From Rhodococcus sp. 14-2470-1b (lineage in GTDB: Bacteria; Actinomycetota; Actinomycetes; Mycobacteriales; Mycobacteriaceae): a stretch of DNA of 64,000 nucleotides. A program made the position numbers and the translations under genes. Shown piece after piece: positions 34,281 through 42,100 of the stretch; the stretch's first letter is position 1; every line of letters begins with the position of its first letter. The notes under the pieces were generated by a model. The model was not told the origin of the DNA, did no database searches, and saw only the letters and a list, made by a program, of their open reading frames with translations. The stretch is taken from the NCBI RefSeq assembly GCF_002259415.1, contig NZ_NPFY01000025.1:62001-126000 (forward strand). The letters run 5' to 3'.

Positions 34281-34808
34281 ATGGCCACACTGCTGTATTC
34301 GGCGACGATGTCGCTCGACGGATTCATCGCCGGTCCCGGCGGGGACATGTCCTGGCTGAGCGAGTACGTGGGGGAGCCGAACGAAGCTGCAGATCGACTG
34401 CTGTCCCGAATCGGAGCAATTCTGTGTGGAGCCGTCACCTTCTTCGGTGACGACCCCAATCGAGGAACGGATGCCGAGGGTGCGTTCGGTGGCCAGTACG
34501 ACGGCCCCACCGTGCTGCTGACGCATCGACCTCCGGTGAATCCCATTCCCGGTGTCTCGGTCGCCACCGACCTGCACGTAGCCGTCGAATGCGCTGTCGC
34601 CGCGGCGGGGGAGCAGTATGTCAACGTGCTTGGCGCCGATGTCGCCCGGCAGTGCATCGACGAGGGACTGCTCGACGAGATCCTGGTCTTCACGGCGCCG
34701 GTTCTCCTCGGCGACGGTGTGCGCCTCTTCGACCGCCCTGGTGGTGAGCGGGTGACCCTCGAACGCATCCCCGGAGAAGTCGAGAACTGGTACCGCGTGC
34801 TTCGCTGA
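34281..34808 (+). CDS. Dihydrofolate-reductase/RibD C-terminal-like protein
   Basis: A 175-residue protein of the RibD C-terminal/DHFR-like family. LLYSATMSLDGFIAGPGGDM is the usual N-terminal nucleotide-binding segment, and VNVLGADVARQCIDEGLLDE followed by VFTAPVLLGDGVRLFD are conserved. These proteins are NADPH-dependent reductases of unknown substrate; true folate reduction is not implied. AGAGGT lies upstream of the ATG. It is on the same strand as the ankyrin lipoprotein and the DUF998 protein, but spacing does not prove an operon. Confidence 0.85.
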   Translation: MATLLYSATMSLDGFIAGPGGDMSWLSEYVGEPNEAADRLLSRIGAILCGAVTFFGDDPNRGTDAEGAFGGQYDGPTVLLTHRPPVNPIPGVSVATDLHVAVECAVAAAGEQYVNVLGADVARQCIDEGLLDEILVFTAPVLLGDGVRLFDRPGGERVTLERIPGEVENWYRVLR

Positions 34809-34824
34809 TACGGCGCGCGGTTCT

Positions 34825-35556
34825 GTGACTTCCACTTCGGGGACGAGCCTGAAGGCGGATTCTTCGGGCACAGTGGATCGGGTGACGATCGACATACCGC
34901 GCCTCGTGCGACCCGCCTCGGCCGGTGCCGTCGCCATCATCCTCGGTTCCGTGCTGGTGCTCGTGCTGGACATTCACACCGCGGCGAGCAATCCCAGCCA
35001 CCTGCGCCGAACCATCAGTGAGTACGGCCTCGGCGCCCAGCAGTGGGTCTTCGCCGCAGGAGTGCTGCTTCTTGCGCTGGGATCCGCCGCGACGCTGGTG
35101 GCTGCGGTTCGCACCGGGTTGGTCAGGCCACGATCGACAGCGGCGGTTGCCCACACGCTGTGGACCGTCGGCCTCGTCGCCGTTGTCGCCGTCCCCAAAC
35201 AGGATTGGAGCAACGACGCCACACTCGGGCTCGGCGGTGCCATCCACCGGGCCGGTGCGGCAGTGGCGTTCGTGAGTGTGCCGATCGCCGTGATCGCCTT
35301 CTCCCTCCCGTGGCTACGGGACGAGCGCTGGGGTGTTCGAGCGCGGTCGACGCTCGGCCTGGCATTCCTGTCGGTGGCCACGTTGCTCCCCATCCTGTAC
35401 GCGCTCGTCGTCGGCGCGACCACGACGACTCCCTGGTACCGGGTCGTCACGCTGGGTTACGTCGAGCGCGCCCTGGTGGTCGCCGAGGTGCTGGCGCTCA
35501 TCTCGCTGGCCCTCTGGGTTCGGGCGGCGTCGGTGACAAGGGTGCGCGAGCGTTAA
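34825..35556 (+). CDS. DUF998 membrane protein
   Basis: A 243-residue protein with about six membrane helices after a 30-residue polar N-terminus. LRRTISEYGLG is the hallmark of the DUF998 family. It has no signal peptide and no catalytic motif that I recognise. GTG at 34825 is used; a second GTG at 34873 would remove 16 residues. It converges on the CGNR regulator gene with an overlap of 4 nt at the stop codons. The function is unknown. Confidence 0.75.
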   Translation: MTSTSGTSLKADSSGTVDRVTIDIPRLVRPASAGAVAIILGSVLVLVLDIHTAASNPSHLRRTISEYGLGAQQWVFAAGVLLLALGSAATLVAAVRTGLVRPRSTAAVAHTLWTVGLVAVVAVPKQDWSNDATLGLGGAIHRAGAAVAFVSVPIAVIAFSLPWLRDERWGVRARSTLGLAFLSVATLLPILYALVVGATTTTPWYRVVTLGYVERALVVAEVLALISLALWVRAASVTRVRER

Positions 35557-36086
35557 GTTCCGGCCTGCCTCGTCCGGTACGCCGCGACGGCGGTGCGGTT
35601 ACCGCACGCTGTGCTGCAGAACTTGCGCGATCGATTACGCGAGAGGTCGAGCACGATGCCCTCGCAGTCGGCTGCACAGATGGTCAGACGAGAGAATTCG
35701 TCGGCGCGGATGACGTCGATCATCGCCATCGCGGTCTCGACGGCGATGCGTCGCGCAAGGGGACTGTCGTCGCTGACCGCGTGCAGGTGCCAGTCGGTCT
35801 CGCCGTGGCGGACCAGTCGGGGCAAGGCGCAGGCGTCGGCCAGGATCGTGTTGACGAGCTCCACCGCAGTGTCACGGTCGCTCGTCAGCAAAGTGCGCAA
35901 CGACGGACGCAGGGCGCGGACGGCATCGAGCTCGGCTGCGTCGCCGTCGAACCGTCCCGTGTAGTGGTGTCGGGCGAAGAACTCCTTCAGCTGGTCTCGG
36001 GTCACGAGTGTGTCGGGATCCTCGCCCGAGTTGGCCAAGGCCACGGCGGACACCAGCGCACCTGCGGTGTCATCGGTGAAAACCAT
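35553..36086 (-). CDS. CGNR zinc-finger regulator
   Basis: A 177-residue protein of the CGNR (ABATE domain plus treble-clef) family. The C-terminal zinc finger is visible as CAADCEGIVLDLSRNR followed by KFCSTACGNRTAVAAYRTR, which names the family. The N-terminal 120 residues form the all-helical ABATE domain that probably senses a ligand. It is divergent from an EamA exporter with a 38-bp gap, and probably controls it. Such CGNR-EamA pairs are frequent in actinobacteria. Confidence 0.88.
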   Translation of the reverse strand: MVFTDDTAGALVSAVALANSGEDPDTLVTRDQLKEFFARHHYTGRFDGDAAELDAVRALRPSLRTLLTSDRDTAVELVNTILADACALPRLVRHGETDWHLHAVSDDSPLARRIAVETAMAMIDVIRADEFSRLTICAADCEGIVLDLSRNRSRKFCSTACGNRTAVAAYRTRQAGT

Positions 36087-36087
36087 G

Positions 36088-36116
36088 TTGACACCTTACC
36101 AATCGGTTCCTACTGT
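36088..36116 (+). promoter_or_regulatory. Candidate promoter of the EamA exporter
   Basis: TTGACA (36088-36093) and TACTGT (36111-36116) are spaced by 17 nt. The ATG follows the -10 by only 8 nt, suggesting a leaderless or nearly leaderless mRNA. ACCAATCGGT inside the spacer is a small palindrome that the CGNR regulator might bind. Confidence 0.5.
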
Positions 36117-36124
36117 AATGAGCC

Positions 36125-37084
36125 ATGACGGCATTGACCAATGACGCAACTTCCTCGGGTGGGATGGCAGCCACTCCCTCCAGGCTGGCCTCGGGTCTGG
36201 GATTGGCGGTTGTGTCATCGGCCGCGTTCGGGCTGTCCGGGCCGCTGGCGAAGAGCCTGCTCGACGCCGGGTGGACGGCTGGGTCCGCCGTCACGGCGAG
36301 GATCATGATCGCTGCCGCCGTCCTTCTGGTTCCCGGCGTGCTCGCGTTACGGGGACGGTGGGCACTGCTGTCGAAGAATCTGCGCACCATCCTCGCCTAC
36401 GGCGTGTTCGCCGTCGCCGGTTGCCAGTTGGCATTCTTCAACGCGGTGAACTACATGCCGGTCGGGGTGGCGCTGCTCATCGAATTCACCTCTCCGGTGG
36501 CAGTCATCGGGTGGATGTGGTTGCGGCGAGGGCAGCGCCCGACGCTGGTGACGGTCGGTGGCGCTGCCGTCGCCGCCGTCGGCTTGTTCCTGGTGCTCGA
36601 TCTCGTGTCCGGTGCTTCGTTGGACCCTCTCGGGGTCCTGTGGGCGCTGGCAGCAATGGCGGGCGCGGCCGTGTACTGGATCATGTCCGCCGACGAGGGA
36701 AACGGGCTGCCCCCGTTGACGCTGGCCGCTGCCGGATTGCTGTGCGGCGGAACGATTCTGCTCGTCGCAGGCGCGCTCGGAGTGGTTCCCTTCGCGGCGA
36801 GCACCGACGATGTCGTCCTCGCCGGCGCGACCATGCCCTGGTGGGGGTCTGTCCTCGGGCTGGGAATCGTGACGGCAGCGCTGGCCTACGTGTGCGGAAT
36901 TGCCGCCATTCGCAGGTTGGGGTCGAGACTCGCGTCGTTCGTCGGGCTCACGGAAGTGGTGTCGGCTCTGCTCTTCGCCTGGCTGCTTCTCGGTGAAACG
37001 CCACGGCTCGTTCAGATCTCGGGCGGCGTTCTCATCCTGATCGGAGTCATCGTGGTCAAGCTGGGTGAGCCGCGTATCCCGTGA
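36125..37084 (+). CDS. EamA-family (DMT) transporter
   Basis: A 319-residue integral membrane protein with ten predicted helices in two EamA repeats. The first repeat begins LASGLGLAVVSSAAFGLSGP and the second carries LWALAAMAGAAVYWIMSADE. LTEVVSALLFAWLLLGETP is the conserved closing segment. DMT proteins export amino acids, nucleosides or other metabolites; the cargo is unknown. It is divergent from the CGNR regulator. Confidence 0.92.
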   Translation: MTALTNDATSSGGMAATPSRLASGLGLAVVSSAAFGLSGPLAKSLLDAGWTAGSAVTARIMIAAAVLLVPGVLALRGRWALLSKNLRTILAYGVFAVAGCQLAFFNAVNYMPVGVALLIEFTSPVAVIGWMWLRRGQRPTLVTVGGAAVAAVGLFLVLDLVSGASLDPLGVLWALAAMAGAAVYWIMSADEGNGLPPLTLAAAGLLCGGTILLVAGALGVVPFAASTDDVVLAGATMPWWGSVLGLGIVTAALAYVCGIAAIRRLGSRLASFVGLTEVVSALLFAWLLLGETPRLVQISGGVLILIGVIVVKLGEPRIP

Positions 37085-37180
37085 GTGCCGTACATATTCG
37101 AACACGCCCCCGCCAGCAGCCAGGCTCCTAGGATTGTCGTCGAACCCCGAAGTAGCCTGCACCGAGCGCGAGGAGACATC

Positions 37181-37591
37181 ATGACGACCCGCCTGAATCC
37201 GTATCTCAACTTTCGCGGCGACGCCCGTGAGGCACTGCAGTTCTACCACTCCGTGTTCGGAGGCGAGCTCACTCTCAACACGTTCGCAGACTTCGGTGCG
37301 AGCGACGACCCGGCCGAGAAAGACCAGATCATGCACGGCCAACTCGTCTCGCCCAGCGGTCTGACTCTGATGGGTGCGGACACGCCGTCGAGCATGAACC
37401 TGAACGTCGGCGACAACATCTCCGTCTCGCTCAGTGGCGAAGACGAGGCCGAATTGACCGGATACTGGAACACACTGGCCGACGGGGCACAGAACACGAT
37501 GGGTCTGAACAAGGCCCCGTGGGGTGACACCTTCGGCATGCTCACGGACAGATTCGGCATCAACTGGCTGGTCAACATCGCAGGTTCGTGA
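37181..37591 (+). CDS. VOC-fold PhnB-like protein
   Basis: A 136-residue protein. The start ATG 37181 (MTTRLNPYLNFRGDAREALQ) has GCGAGGAG upstream. LNFRGDAREALQFYHSVFGG is the VOC-fold opening of the PhnB/glyoxalase-like group, with a repeat of the motif in NTLADGAQNTMGLNKAPWGD and LTDRFGINWLVNI at the end. Metal ligands of active glyoxalases are not clearly conserved. The function is unknown. The next VOC gene begins 19 nt downstream. Confidence 0.88.
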   Translation: MTTRLNPYLNFRGDAREALQFYHSVFGGELTLNTFADFGASDDPAEKDQIMHGQLVSPSGLTLMGADTPSSMNLNVGDNISVSLSGEDEAELTGYWNTLADGAQNTMGLNKAPWGDTFGMLTDRFGINWLVNIAGS

Positions 37592-37610
37592 CGGAAAGTA
37601 GGCTGCCGAC

Positions 37611-37970
37611 ATGGCCGAGAACATGCACCATCGACTGAACTACATCGAACTTACAGTTACAGACCTGGCCGCAGCCCAGGCCTTCTACTCCGGCGCATTC
37701 GGCTGGGGGTTCAACAACTACGGGCCCGAGTACGCCGGAATCCAAGGCGCCGACGGGGACGAGGTCGGTGGTCTCGCGCTCTCCACCGAACCACGCCCGA
37801 CCGGTGGCCCGTTCGTTCTGCTCTACTCCGACGACCTGGAAGCGTCACTGGACGCAGTGACCGCAGCCGGCGGTGAAGTGGTCAACGGGCCGTACGAATT
37901 CCCCGGAGGTCGACGCTTTCACTTCACCGACCCGAGCGGAAACGAACTGGGAATCTGGGCGGCGCAGTAG
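37611..37970 (+). CDS. VOC/glyoxalase-fold protein
   Basis: A 119-residue VOC-fold protein. HRLNYIELTVTDLAAAQAFY is the first beta-alpha unit with the metal-ligand position. RRFHFTDPSGNELGIWAAQ closes the second unit with a Glu in the ligand position. Relatives include glyoxalases, dioxygenases and fosfomycin/bleomycin-resistance proteins. It follows another VOC gene on the same strand and is probably co-transcribed. The substrate is unknown. Confidence 0.88.
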   Translation: MAENMHHRLNYIELTVTDLAAAQAFYSGAFGWGFNNYGPEYAGIQGADGDEVGGLALSTEPRPTGGPFVLLYSDDLEASLDAVTAAGGEVVNGPYEFPGGRRFHFTDPSGNELGIWAAQ

Positions 37971-37979
37971 TTTCCGGTA

Positions 37980-38465
37980 CTACCCAGCAAGCACGGCGTC
38001 GATCTGCCCCATGGCCAGGCTCATGCCTTCCTCCATGCCCATCTCGATGAGCGTGTTCATCTGCTCGGCACTGACGAAGGTCGCAACCGTCGTCATGCGG
38101 GTACGTCCGTCGACGTCCTCGAGCGTGACGGCGGTCTTCGTGACGCCCACGTTGTCGATGGGGTTCCAGTCGTCGTCGGCGAAACCGTCGTCGAACGACA
38201 GGCTCGACGGAGCGTCCAGTGACGTGATGCGCCACCACCCGCGGGCCTTCTCGCCGTCGGGACCGGTCATGTAATAGAGCGCCTTGCCACCTTCGACGAA
38301 CTCGAGGGTGTCGAAGGTCGCGGGCCAGGTCGGTGGGCCCCACCAGCGTTCGAGCTGACGAGGGTCGGCCCAGATCTGCCACACCCGGTCGACTGTCGCG
38401 TCGAACTCGGCGACGATCGTGAAGTTCAGTCGGTCGGGGTTCTGTGTTGTGCTGATGACGCTCAT
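37980..38465 (-). CDS. AHSA1/SRPBCC-family protein (cassette 1)
   Basis: A 161-residue START-like (SRPBCC) protein. FTIVAEFDATVDRVWQIWAD, RQLERWWGPPTWPATFDTLE and GTPDGEKARGW-type strands line a hydrophobic pocket. The C-terminal helix ISVEMGMEEGMSLAMG-like region closes it. It overlaps an ArsR regulator gene by ATGA, a pairing known for AHSA1 proteins under ArsR control. A second ArsR-AHSA1 pair lies just upstream. The ligand is unknown. Confidence 0.88.
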   Translation of the reverse strand: MSVISTTQNPDRLNFTIVAEFDATVDRVWQIWADPRQLERWWGPPTWPATFDTLEFVEGGKALYYMTGPDGEKARGWWRITSLDAPSSLSFDDGFADDDWNPIDNVGVTKTAVTLEDVDGRTRMTTVATFVSAEQMNTLIEMGMEEGMSLAMGQIDAVLAG

Positions 38466-38809
38466 GAGGGTTCTCCCTGGTCTTCGGCGAGGATATCGGC
38501 GATCCGGTCGACGCGTCGGCGCCAGATCGTTTCGTACTCGGCCAGCAGTGCTCGTGCTCTTTCGATGCCTACCAAATGAATTCGCACGATCTGCTCCCGT
38601 CCGCGCTTCTCTTTGCTCACGACCGAAGCGCGTTCCAAAATCGCAACGTGCTTCTGTACGGCCGCGAAACTCATGGAGTAGTGAGCGGCGAGCGAGGACA
38701 CCGAATGCTCGTTCCGTAGAAGCCTGGACACGATGTCGCGCCGAGTGGTGTCCGCGAACGCCTGGAAGAGGCGGTCGAGATCGGCATCGCTCACTTCATC
38801 TACAACCAT
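38462..38809 (-). CDS. ArsR-family regulator (cassette 1)
   Basis: A 115-residue winged-helix regulator if it starts at ATG 38809 (MVVDEVSDADLDRLFQAFAD). The DNA-binding helix is SVSSLAAHYSMSFAAVQKHV. No metal-binding ELCVCDL motif is present, so it is not a metal sensor of the SmtB type. A perfect 8-2-8 palindrome (38801-38818) covers the start codon, which suggests autorepression and a very short leader. A longer frame to 38839 exists but would place the operator inside coding sequence. It overlaps the AHSA1 gene by ATGA. Confidence 0.85.
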   Translation of the reverse strand: MVVDEVSDADLDRLFQAFADTTRRDIVSRLLRNEHSVSSLAAHYSMSFAAVQKHVAILERASVVSKEKRGREQIVRIHLVGIERARALLAEYETIWRRRVDRIADILAEDQGEPS

Positions 38810-38818
38810 TTGGTTGTA
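38801..38818. promoter_or_regulatory. ArsR operator of cassette 1
   Basis: TACAACCA and TGGTTGTA are perfect 8-nt inverted arms around TT, overlapping the chosen start codon. This is the form of operator known for ArsR proteins that control AHSA1 genes. Confidence 0.7.
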
Positions 38819-38863
38819 CGTTAGGCGGTCGGGCGGCATCGGTCAAGGGTCGAGGACTTCCTG

Positions 38864-39331
38864 TCAGGCCTCGGCCAGTTCGGCGAGCTGCCGGGTGACG
38901 GTTCCCCACCCGTCGTGAAAACCGAGCTCGACGTGCTGCGCAGCCGTGGCTGCATCCTTGTGCATGACCGTCGCGAGATACTCGGTCCCGTCCGGGTGGT
39001 CGGCGAACGTGATGACGGCAGTGATGAACGGGTCGGTAGCCGGTCGCCAGCCTGCAGTGAGTGCATTCGTGAACACCAACCGTTCCCCGTCGACGACGTC
39101 GAGGAAGCATCCCGCGATGTGCGGCCCGAACGTCTCTTCTGTCTCACTGATCTCGGTGACGAACGATCCACCCGGTCGCAGGTCGAGGTCGACGACACGT
39201 GCCGTAGCGGGCTTCGGGACCCACCACTGTTCCAGCTGGGAGGGTGTCGTCCAGGCTTCCCACACTCGTGTGCGTGGTGCGCGAATGATCCGAGAGACGG
39301 TCAGATCGAGGTCGGATTGCGTGTGTGTCAT
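38864..39331 (-). CDS. AHSA1/SRPBCC-family protein (cassette 2)
   Basis: A 155-residue SRPBCC protein. The start ATG 39331 (MTHTQSDLDLTVSRIIRAPR) overlaps the ArsR stop as ATGA; the long frame extending to 40075 is antisense to other genes. TRVWEAWTTPSQLEQWWVPK and FHDGWGTVTRQLAELAEA match the AHSA1 pattern, including the conserved closing helix. It is a paralogue-like partner of the protein at 37980, with an equivalent regulator. The ligand is unknown. Confidence 0.88.
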   Translation of the reverse strand: MTHTQSDLDLTVSRIIRAPRTRVWEAWTTPSQLEQWWVPKPATARVVDLDLRPGGSFVTEISETEETFGPHIAGCFLDVVDGERLVFTNALTAGWRPATDPFITAVITFADHPDGTEYLATVMHKDAATAAQHVELGFHDGWGTVTRQLAELAEA

Positions 39332-39663
39332 GACGGCTCCTGTGTTTCGGTGACGAACTGTTCGAGACGGTTGGTGTGCGCTTCCCAGGTGGAACGCTGT
39401 TTCTCGAGCCACAGTTCGACGGCGGAGAACGGATCGGCGACGAGCGTGCAGATACGTGTTCGCCCGGTCTTGTGGGTCAGAATGCACCCGCTGTCCTCGA
39501 GCAGGCGGATGTGTTTCAGGAAGGACGGTAGGGCCATGGAGAACGGCTCGGCCAACTCTCCGACGCTTGCCGGCCCTCGTCCCAGGCGTGCGAGAACGGC
39601 CCGCCGGGTGGGATCGGACAGTGCGTGGAAGACGAGATCGAGCGTCGGCGAAAACTGAGCCAT
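39328..39663 (-). CDS. ArsR-family regulator (cassette 2)
   Basis: A 111-residue winged-helix regulator from ATG 39663 (MAQFSPTLDLVFHALSDPTR). SVGELAEPFSMALPSFLKHI is the DNA-recognition unit. The metal-site motif is lacking. A degenerate palindrome in the divergent region (39667-39690) resembles the operator of cassette 1. It overlaps the AHSA1 gene by four nucleotides and is divergent from a 2-oxoglutarate-dependent oxygenase. Confidence 0.88.
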   Translation of the reverse strand: MAQFSPTLDLVFHALSDPTRRAVLARLGRGPASVGELAEPFSMALPSFLKHIRLLEDSGCILTHKTGRTRICTLVADPFSAVELWLEKQRSTWEAHTNRLEQFVTETQEPS

Positions 39664-39667
39664 GAGG

Positions 39668-39690
39668 CAAACTATCAACGTTCGGATGGT
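39668..39690. promoter_or_regulatory. Candidate ArsR operator of cassette 2
   Basis: AACTATC and GATGGTT are near-inverted arms (6 of 7 pairs) flanking AACGTTCG, immediately before the ATG at 39663. The arms resemble the AACCA/TGGTT arms of the cassette 1 operator. Confidence 0.5.
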
Positions 39691-39715
39691 TAGCGCAAGA
39701 GCTAAGTATTAGCGG

Positions 39716-40738
39716 ATGTCGATGCAGAGTTCGATACTGGACAGCATGCTTCCGGTTCTCGACCTCACACACGCGGACTCCGATCCGGTGCGCTTTCGCG
39801 CCGACCTGCTCGCCGCCGCCCACGAATCCGGGTTCTTCTACCTGACCGGCCACGGGGTGTCCGGCTCCCGAATCGCGGAGGTCCTGCGCCTGGCACGGGA
39901 GTTCTTCGACCTGGACGAGGGCGCCAAGGACGAGATCTCTCAACTGAAAAGTCCGCAGTTTCGTGGGTACTCGCGTCTCGGTGGAGAGCTCACCAACGGA
40001 CGAACCGACTGGCGCGAACAGATCGACATCGGCCCCGAACGTGCCCTCGTCGACGGGGCAGAGGGCTACTGGCACTTGCAGGGGCCGAACCTCTGGCCGT
40101 CGGCGCTGCCGGAGCTGCGTCCCGCGTTCGAAGCGTGGGAACAGGAACTGTCCGACATGGGCCTGCGGCTGCTACGGCAATGGGCAACGGCACTCGGTGC
40201 CGAGCCCGGCGTGTTCGACGACGCATTCGCACACAGTCCAGCAACCCTGATCAAGGTGGTGCGGTACCCCGGAAGCTCCGAGAACCCGCAGGGAGTGGGT
40301 GCACACAAGGATTCAGGAGTATTGACGTTGCTGCTCGTCGAGCCGCACTCCCGAGGCCTACAGGTGGAGCTCTCGCCGGACGAGTGGATCGACGTTCCGC
40401 CCGTCCAGGACGCGTTCATCGTCAACATCGGAGAGCTCCTCGAAGTGGCGACGCAAGGATACTTGCGTGCCACCCGCCACCGCGTCGTCGCGCCCAGTGA
40501 GGGCACCGACCGAGTATCGATTCCGTTCTTCCTCAATCCAGCCCTGGACGCCGTGATTCCCATTGTCGAACTGCCCGACGAACTCGCCGCTCGAAGCCGG
40601 GGCGTCGAGAACGATCCCAACAACCCCATCTTCGCGACCTACGGCGAGAACGCCTGGAAGTCGCGAACACGAGCCCACCCGGATGTCGCCGAGATCCACC
40701 ACGGCATCACGGCGACCGGTCCGAGCTCGGCGTACTGA
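39716..40738 (+). CDS. Isopenicillin-N-synthase-like 2-oxoglutarate/Fe(II) oxygenase
   Basis: A 340-residue enzyme; starts at 39716, 39722 or 39746 are possible, the last (MLPVLDLTHADSDPVRFRAD) matching the family best. The DIOX_N region includes HESGFFYLTGHGVSGSRIAE. Iron ligands are His and Asp in GVGAHKDSGVLTLLL and His in YLRATRHRVVAP; Arg and Ser in DRVSIPFFLNP should bind 2-oxoglutarate. It should couple 2-oxoglutarate decarboxylation to oxidation of an unknown substrate. It is divergent from the cassette 2 ArsR gene. Confidence 0.88.
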   Translation: MSMQSSILDSMLPVLDLTHADSDPVRFRADLLAAAHESGFFYLTGHGVSGSRIAEVLRLAREFFDLDEGAKDEISQLKSPQFRGYSRLGGELTNGRTDWREQIDIGPERALVDGAEGYWHLQGPNLWPSALPELRPAFEAWEQELSDMGLRLLRQWATALGAEPGVFDDAFAHSPATLIKVVRYPGSSENPQGVGAHKDSGVLTLLLVEPHSRGLQVELSPDEWIDVPPVQDAFIVNIGELLEVATQGYLRATRHRVVAPSEGTDRVSIPFFLNPALDAVIPIVELPDELAARSRGVENDPNNPIFATYGENAWKSRTRAHPDVAEIHHGITATGPSSAY

Positions 40739-40741
40739 GGG

Positions 40742-42004
40742 TCAGTCCTCGATCTTCTCTCGCCCTCCGGTGATGTCGGCACGGTCGGCAGCAACCCGAC
40801 CATGGTGCCAGCCACTGCGATTGGAAAAGCTGGTCTTCCTCGACGTCAGATTCGGGAACATCTCGTCGAACATCGCCGTGACGGCTCGGTCGCGTTCGGC
40901 GAAGACCGGGACCAGAGCAGTGCCGTACTGTTCGCCGGCCTCGGTGCGAGCTCGGACGAATGCCTCGGTGATGCGCTCCTCGACTCGCTGTGCATAGGCG
41001 AACAGGAACGACCGGCGAAAACCTCTGCCGCGCTTGCTCGAATCGACACCCACCGCGTCCAGTTCCATGGCCGATTGCACCAACAACGACGTGTAGAGCA
41101 ACTCGCACAAGTCGATATCGACGGGCATGCCTACCGCGGCGACCAGCTGAAATCTACGGTAGTGAACGGTTTTGACGCCGTTGGGTCGAGCGACGGACGA
41201 GAACAACCGCATTTTCGCATCGACGTAAGGGTTGTCGACGGTGAATCTTCTGACGGAAACACGGGAGTCGATGGGGTCGGTCGAGCGCGCGTCGACCATG
41301 GCGGTATCGATGGCGTAGCGCGTCATCAGTTCCTGCGCCTTGGCGGAGAACGATTCTCGTTCTCCCGTGAACGACGACGATTCTGCCTTGGCCAACAGTC
41401 CGCGAATCTTGTTGAGCACCTTCTCGTCCGACCTGACGCGACCGGATGGCGACTTCTCGCCCCAAAGAGACGGCGGTGGCCCGGTCGTTTCCATGGTGGG
41501 CAGCCGGCGGACGGTGGCATTCAGGTGCAGGAAAGTGGTCCAGAATGCATGCGGCGTGACTCGGCGGTTGGTGCGGAGGCCGGCGAGCTCCGCACCCGGA
41601 TCGACACCGAGCGTGCGCAACTGCCCGATCCACTCCTGGGGAGCACGAGAGAACGCATGACTGCGCCGTGCATGCTCGCCGAGAAGGACCACCAGCATCG
41701 GTGCGGCTGCCTTGTCTGCGCCCTGGCCGACGACGTGTACGAGTTCTGCAGGCATCCACCCACGCTCGAACGCCGTCTCCAGCAGCGACGCGGAGAACAC
41801 CGAGCTCTCGGTGCACAACCGAGCCGCCGAAAGCCGATTCTCGATGTCCATGAGCCGACCGACGAAGGCGTGCAGTGCCGTCTCGTCCGTCAGCAGACGG
41901 GACGCCAGATCGACTCCGGCGGTCATCAGAGTGTGAATGTCGATATCGATGTTGCTGTGCCCGAGCCACCACTGCGGGGCGCGAGTCAGATCCGAAGTGC
42001 CCAT
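40742..42004 (-). CDS. DUF2786-domain protein
   Basis: A 420-residue soluble protein. The DUF2786 segment is near residues 205-245 (VLNKIRGLLAKAESSSFTGE, then FSAKAQELMTRYAID). The C-terminal third (VQSAMELDAVGVDSSKRGRG, RSFLFAYAQRVEERITEAFV) matches the region that usually follows DUF2786. The N-terminal 200 residues are helical and of unknown type. DUF2786 proteins are found in actinobacteria and phages with no known activity. It converges on the oxygenase gene with 3 nt between stops. Confidence 0.8.
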   Translation of the reverse strand: MGTSDLTRAPQWWLGHSNIDIDIHTLMTAGVDLASRLLTDETALHAFVGRLMDIENRLSAARLCTESSVFSASLLETAFERGWMPAELVHVVGQGADKAAAPMLVVLLGEHARRSHAFSRAPQEWIGQLRTLGVDPGAELAGLRTNRRVTPHAFWTTFLHLNATVRRLPTMETTGPPPSLWGEKSPSGRVRSDEKVLNKIRGLLAKAESSSFTGERESFSAKAQELMTRYAIDTAMVDARSTDPIDSRVSVRRFTVDNPYVDAKMRLFSSVARPNGVKTVHYRRFQLVAAVGMPVDIDLCELLYTSLLVQSAMELDAVGVDSSKRGRGFRRSFLFAYAQRVEERITEAFVRARTEAGEQYGTALVPVFAERDRAVTAMFDEMFPNLTSRKTSFSNRSGWHHGRVAADRADITGGREKIED

Positions 42005-42100
42005 GAATGTTCCCCTCGTCGAGAGTGTCGTCGACGCCAGTGAGGGGCTGGCAACGCTGTCGACGAAAGTTCTATCAGGGCACTACGACATCAAATCCAC

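Noticed and set aside
38810..38839. Longer start for the cassette 1 ArsR protein
   Set aside because: It would put a perfect palindromic operator inside the coding sequence and lacks a ribosome site; the ATG at 38809 is preferred.
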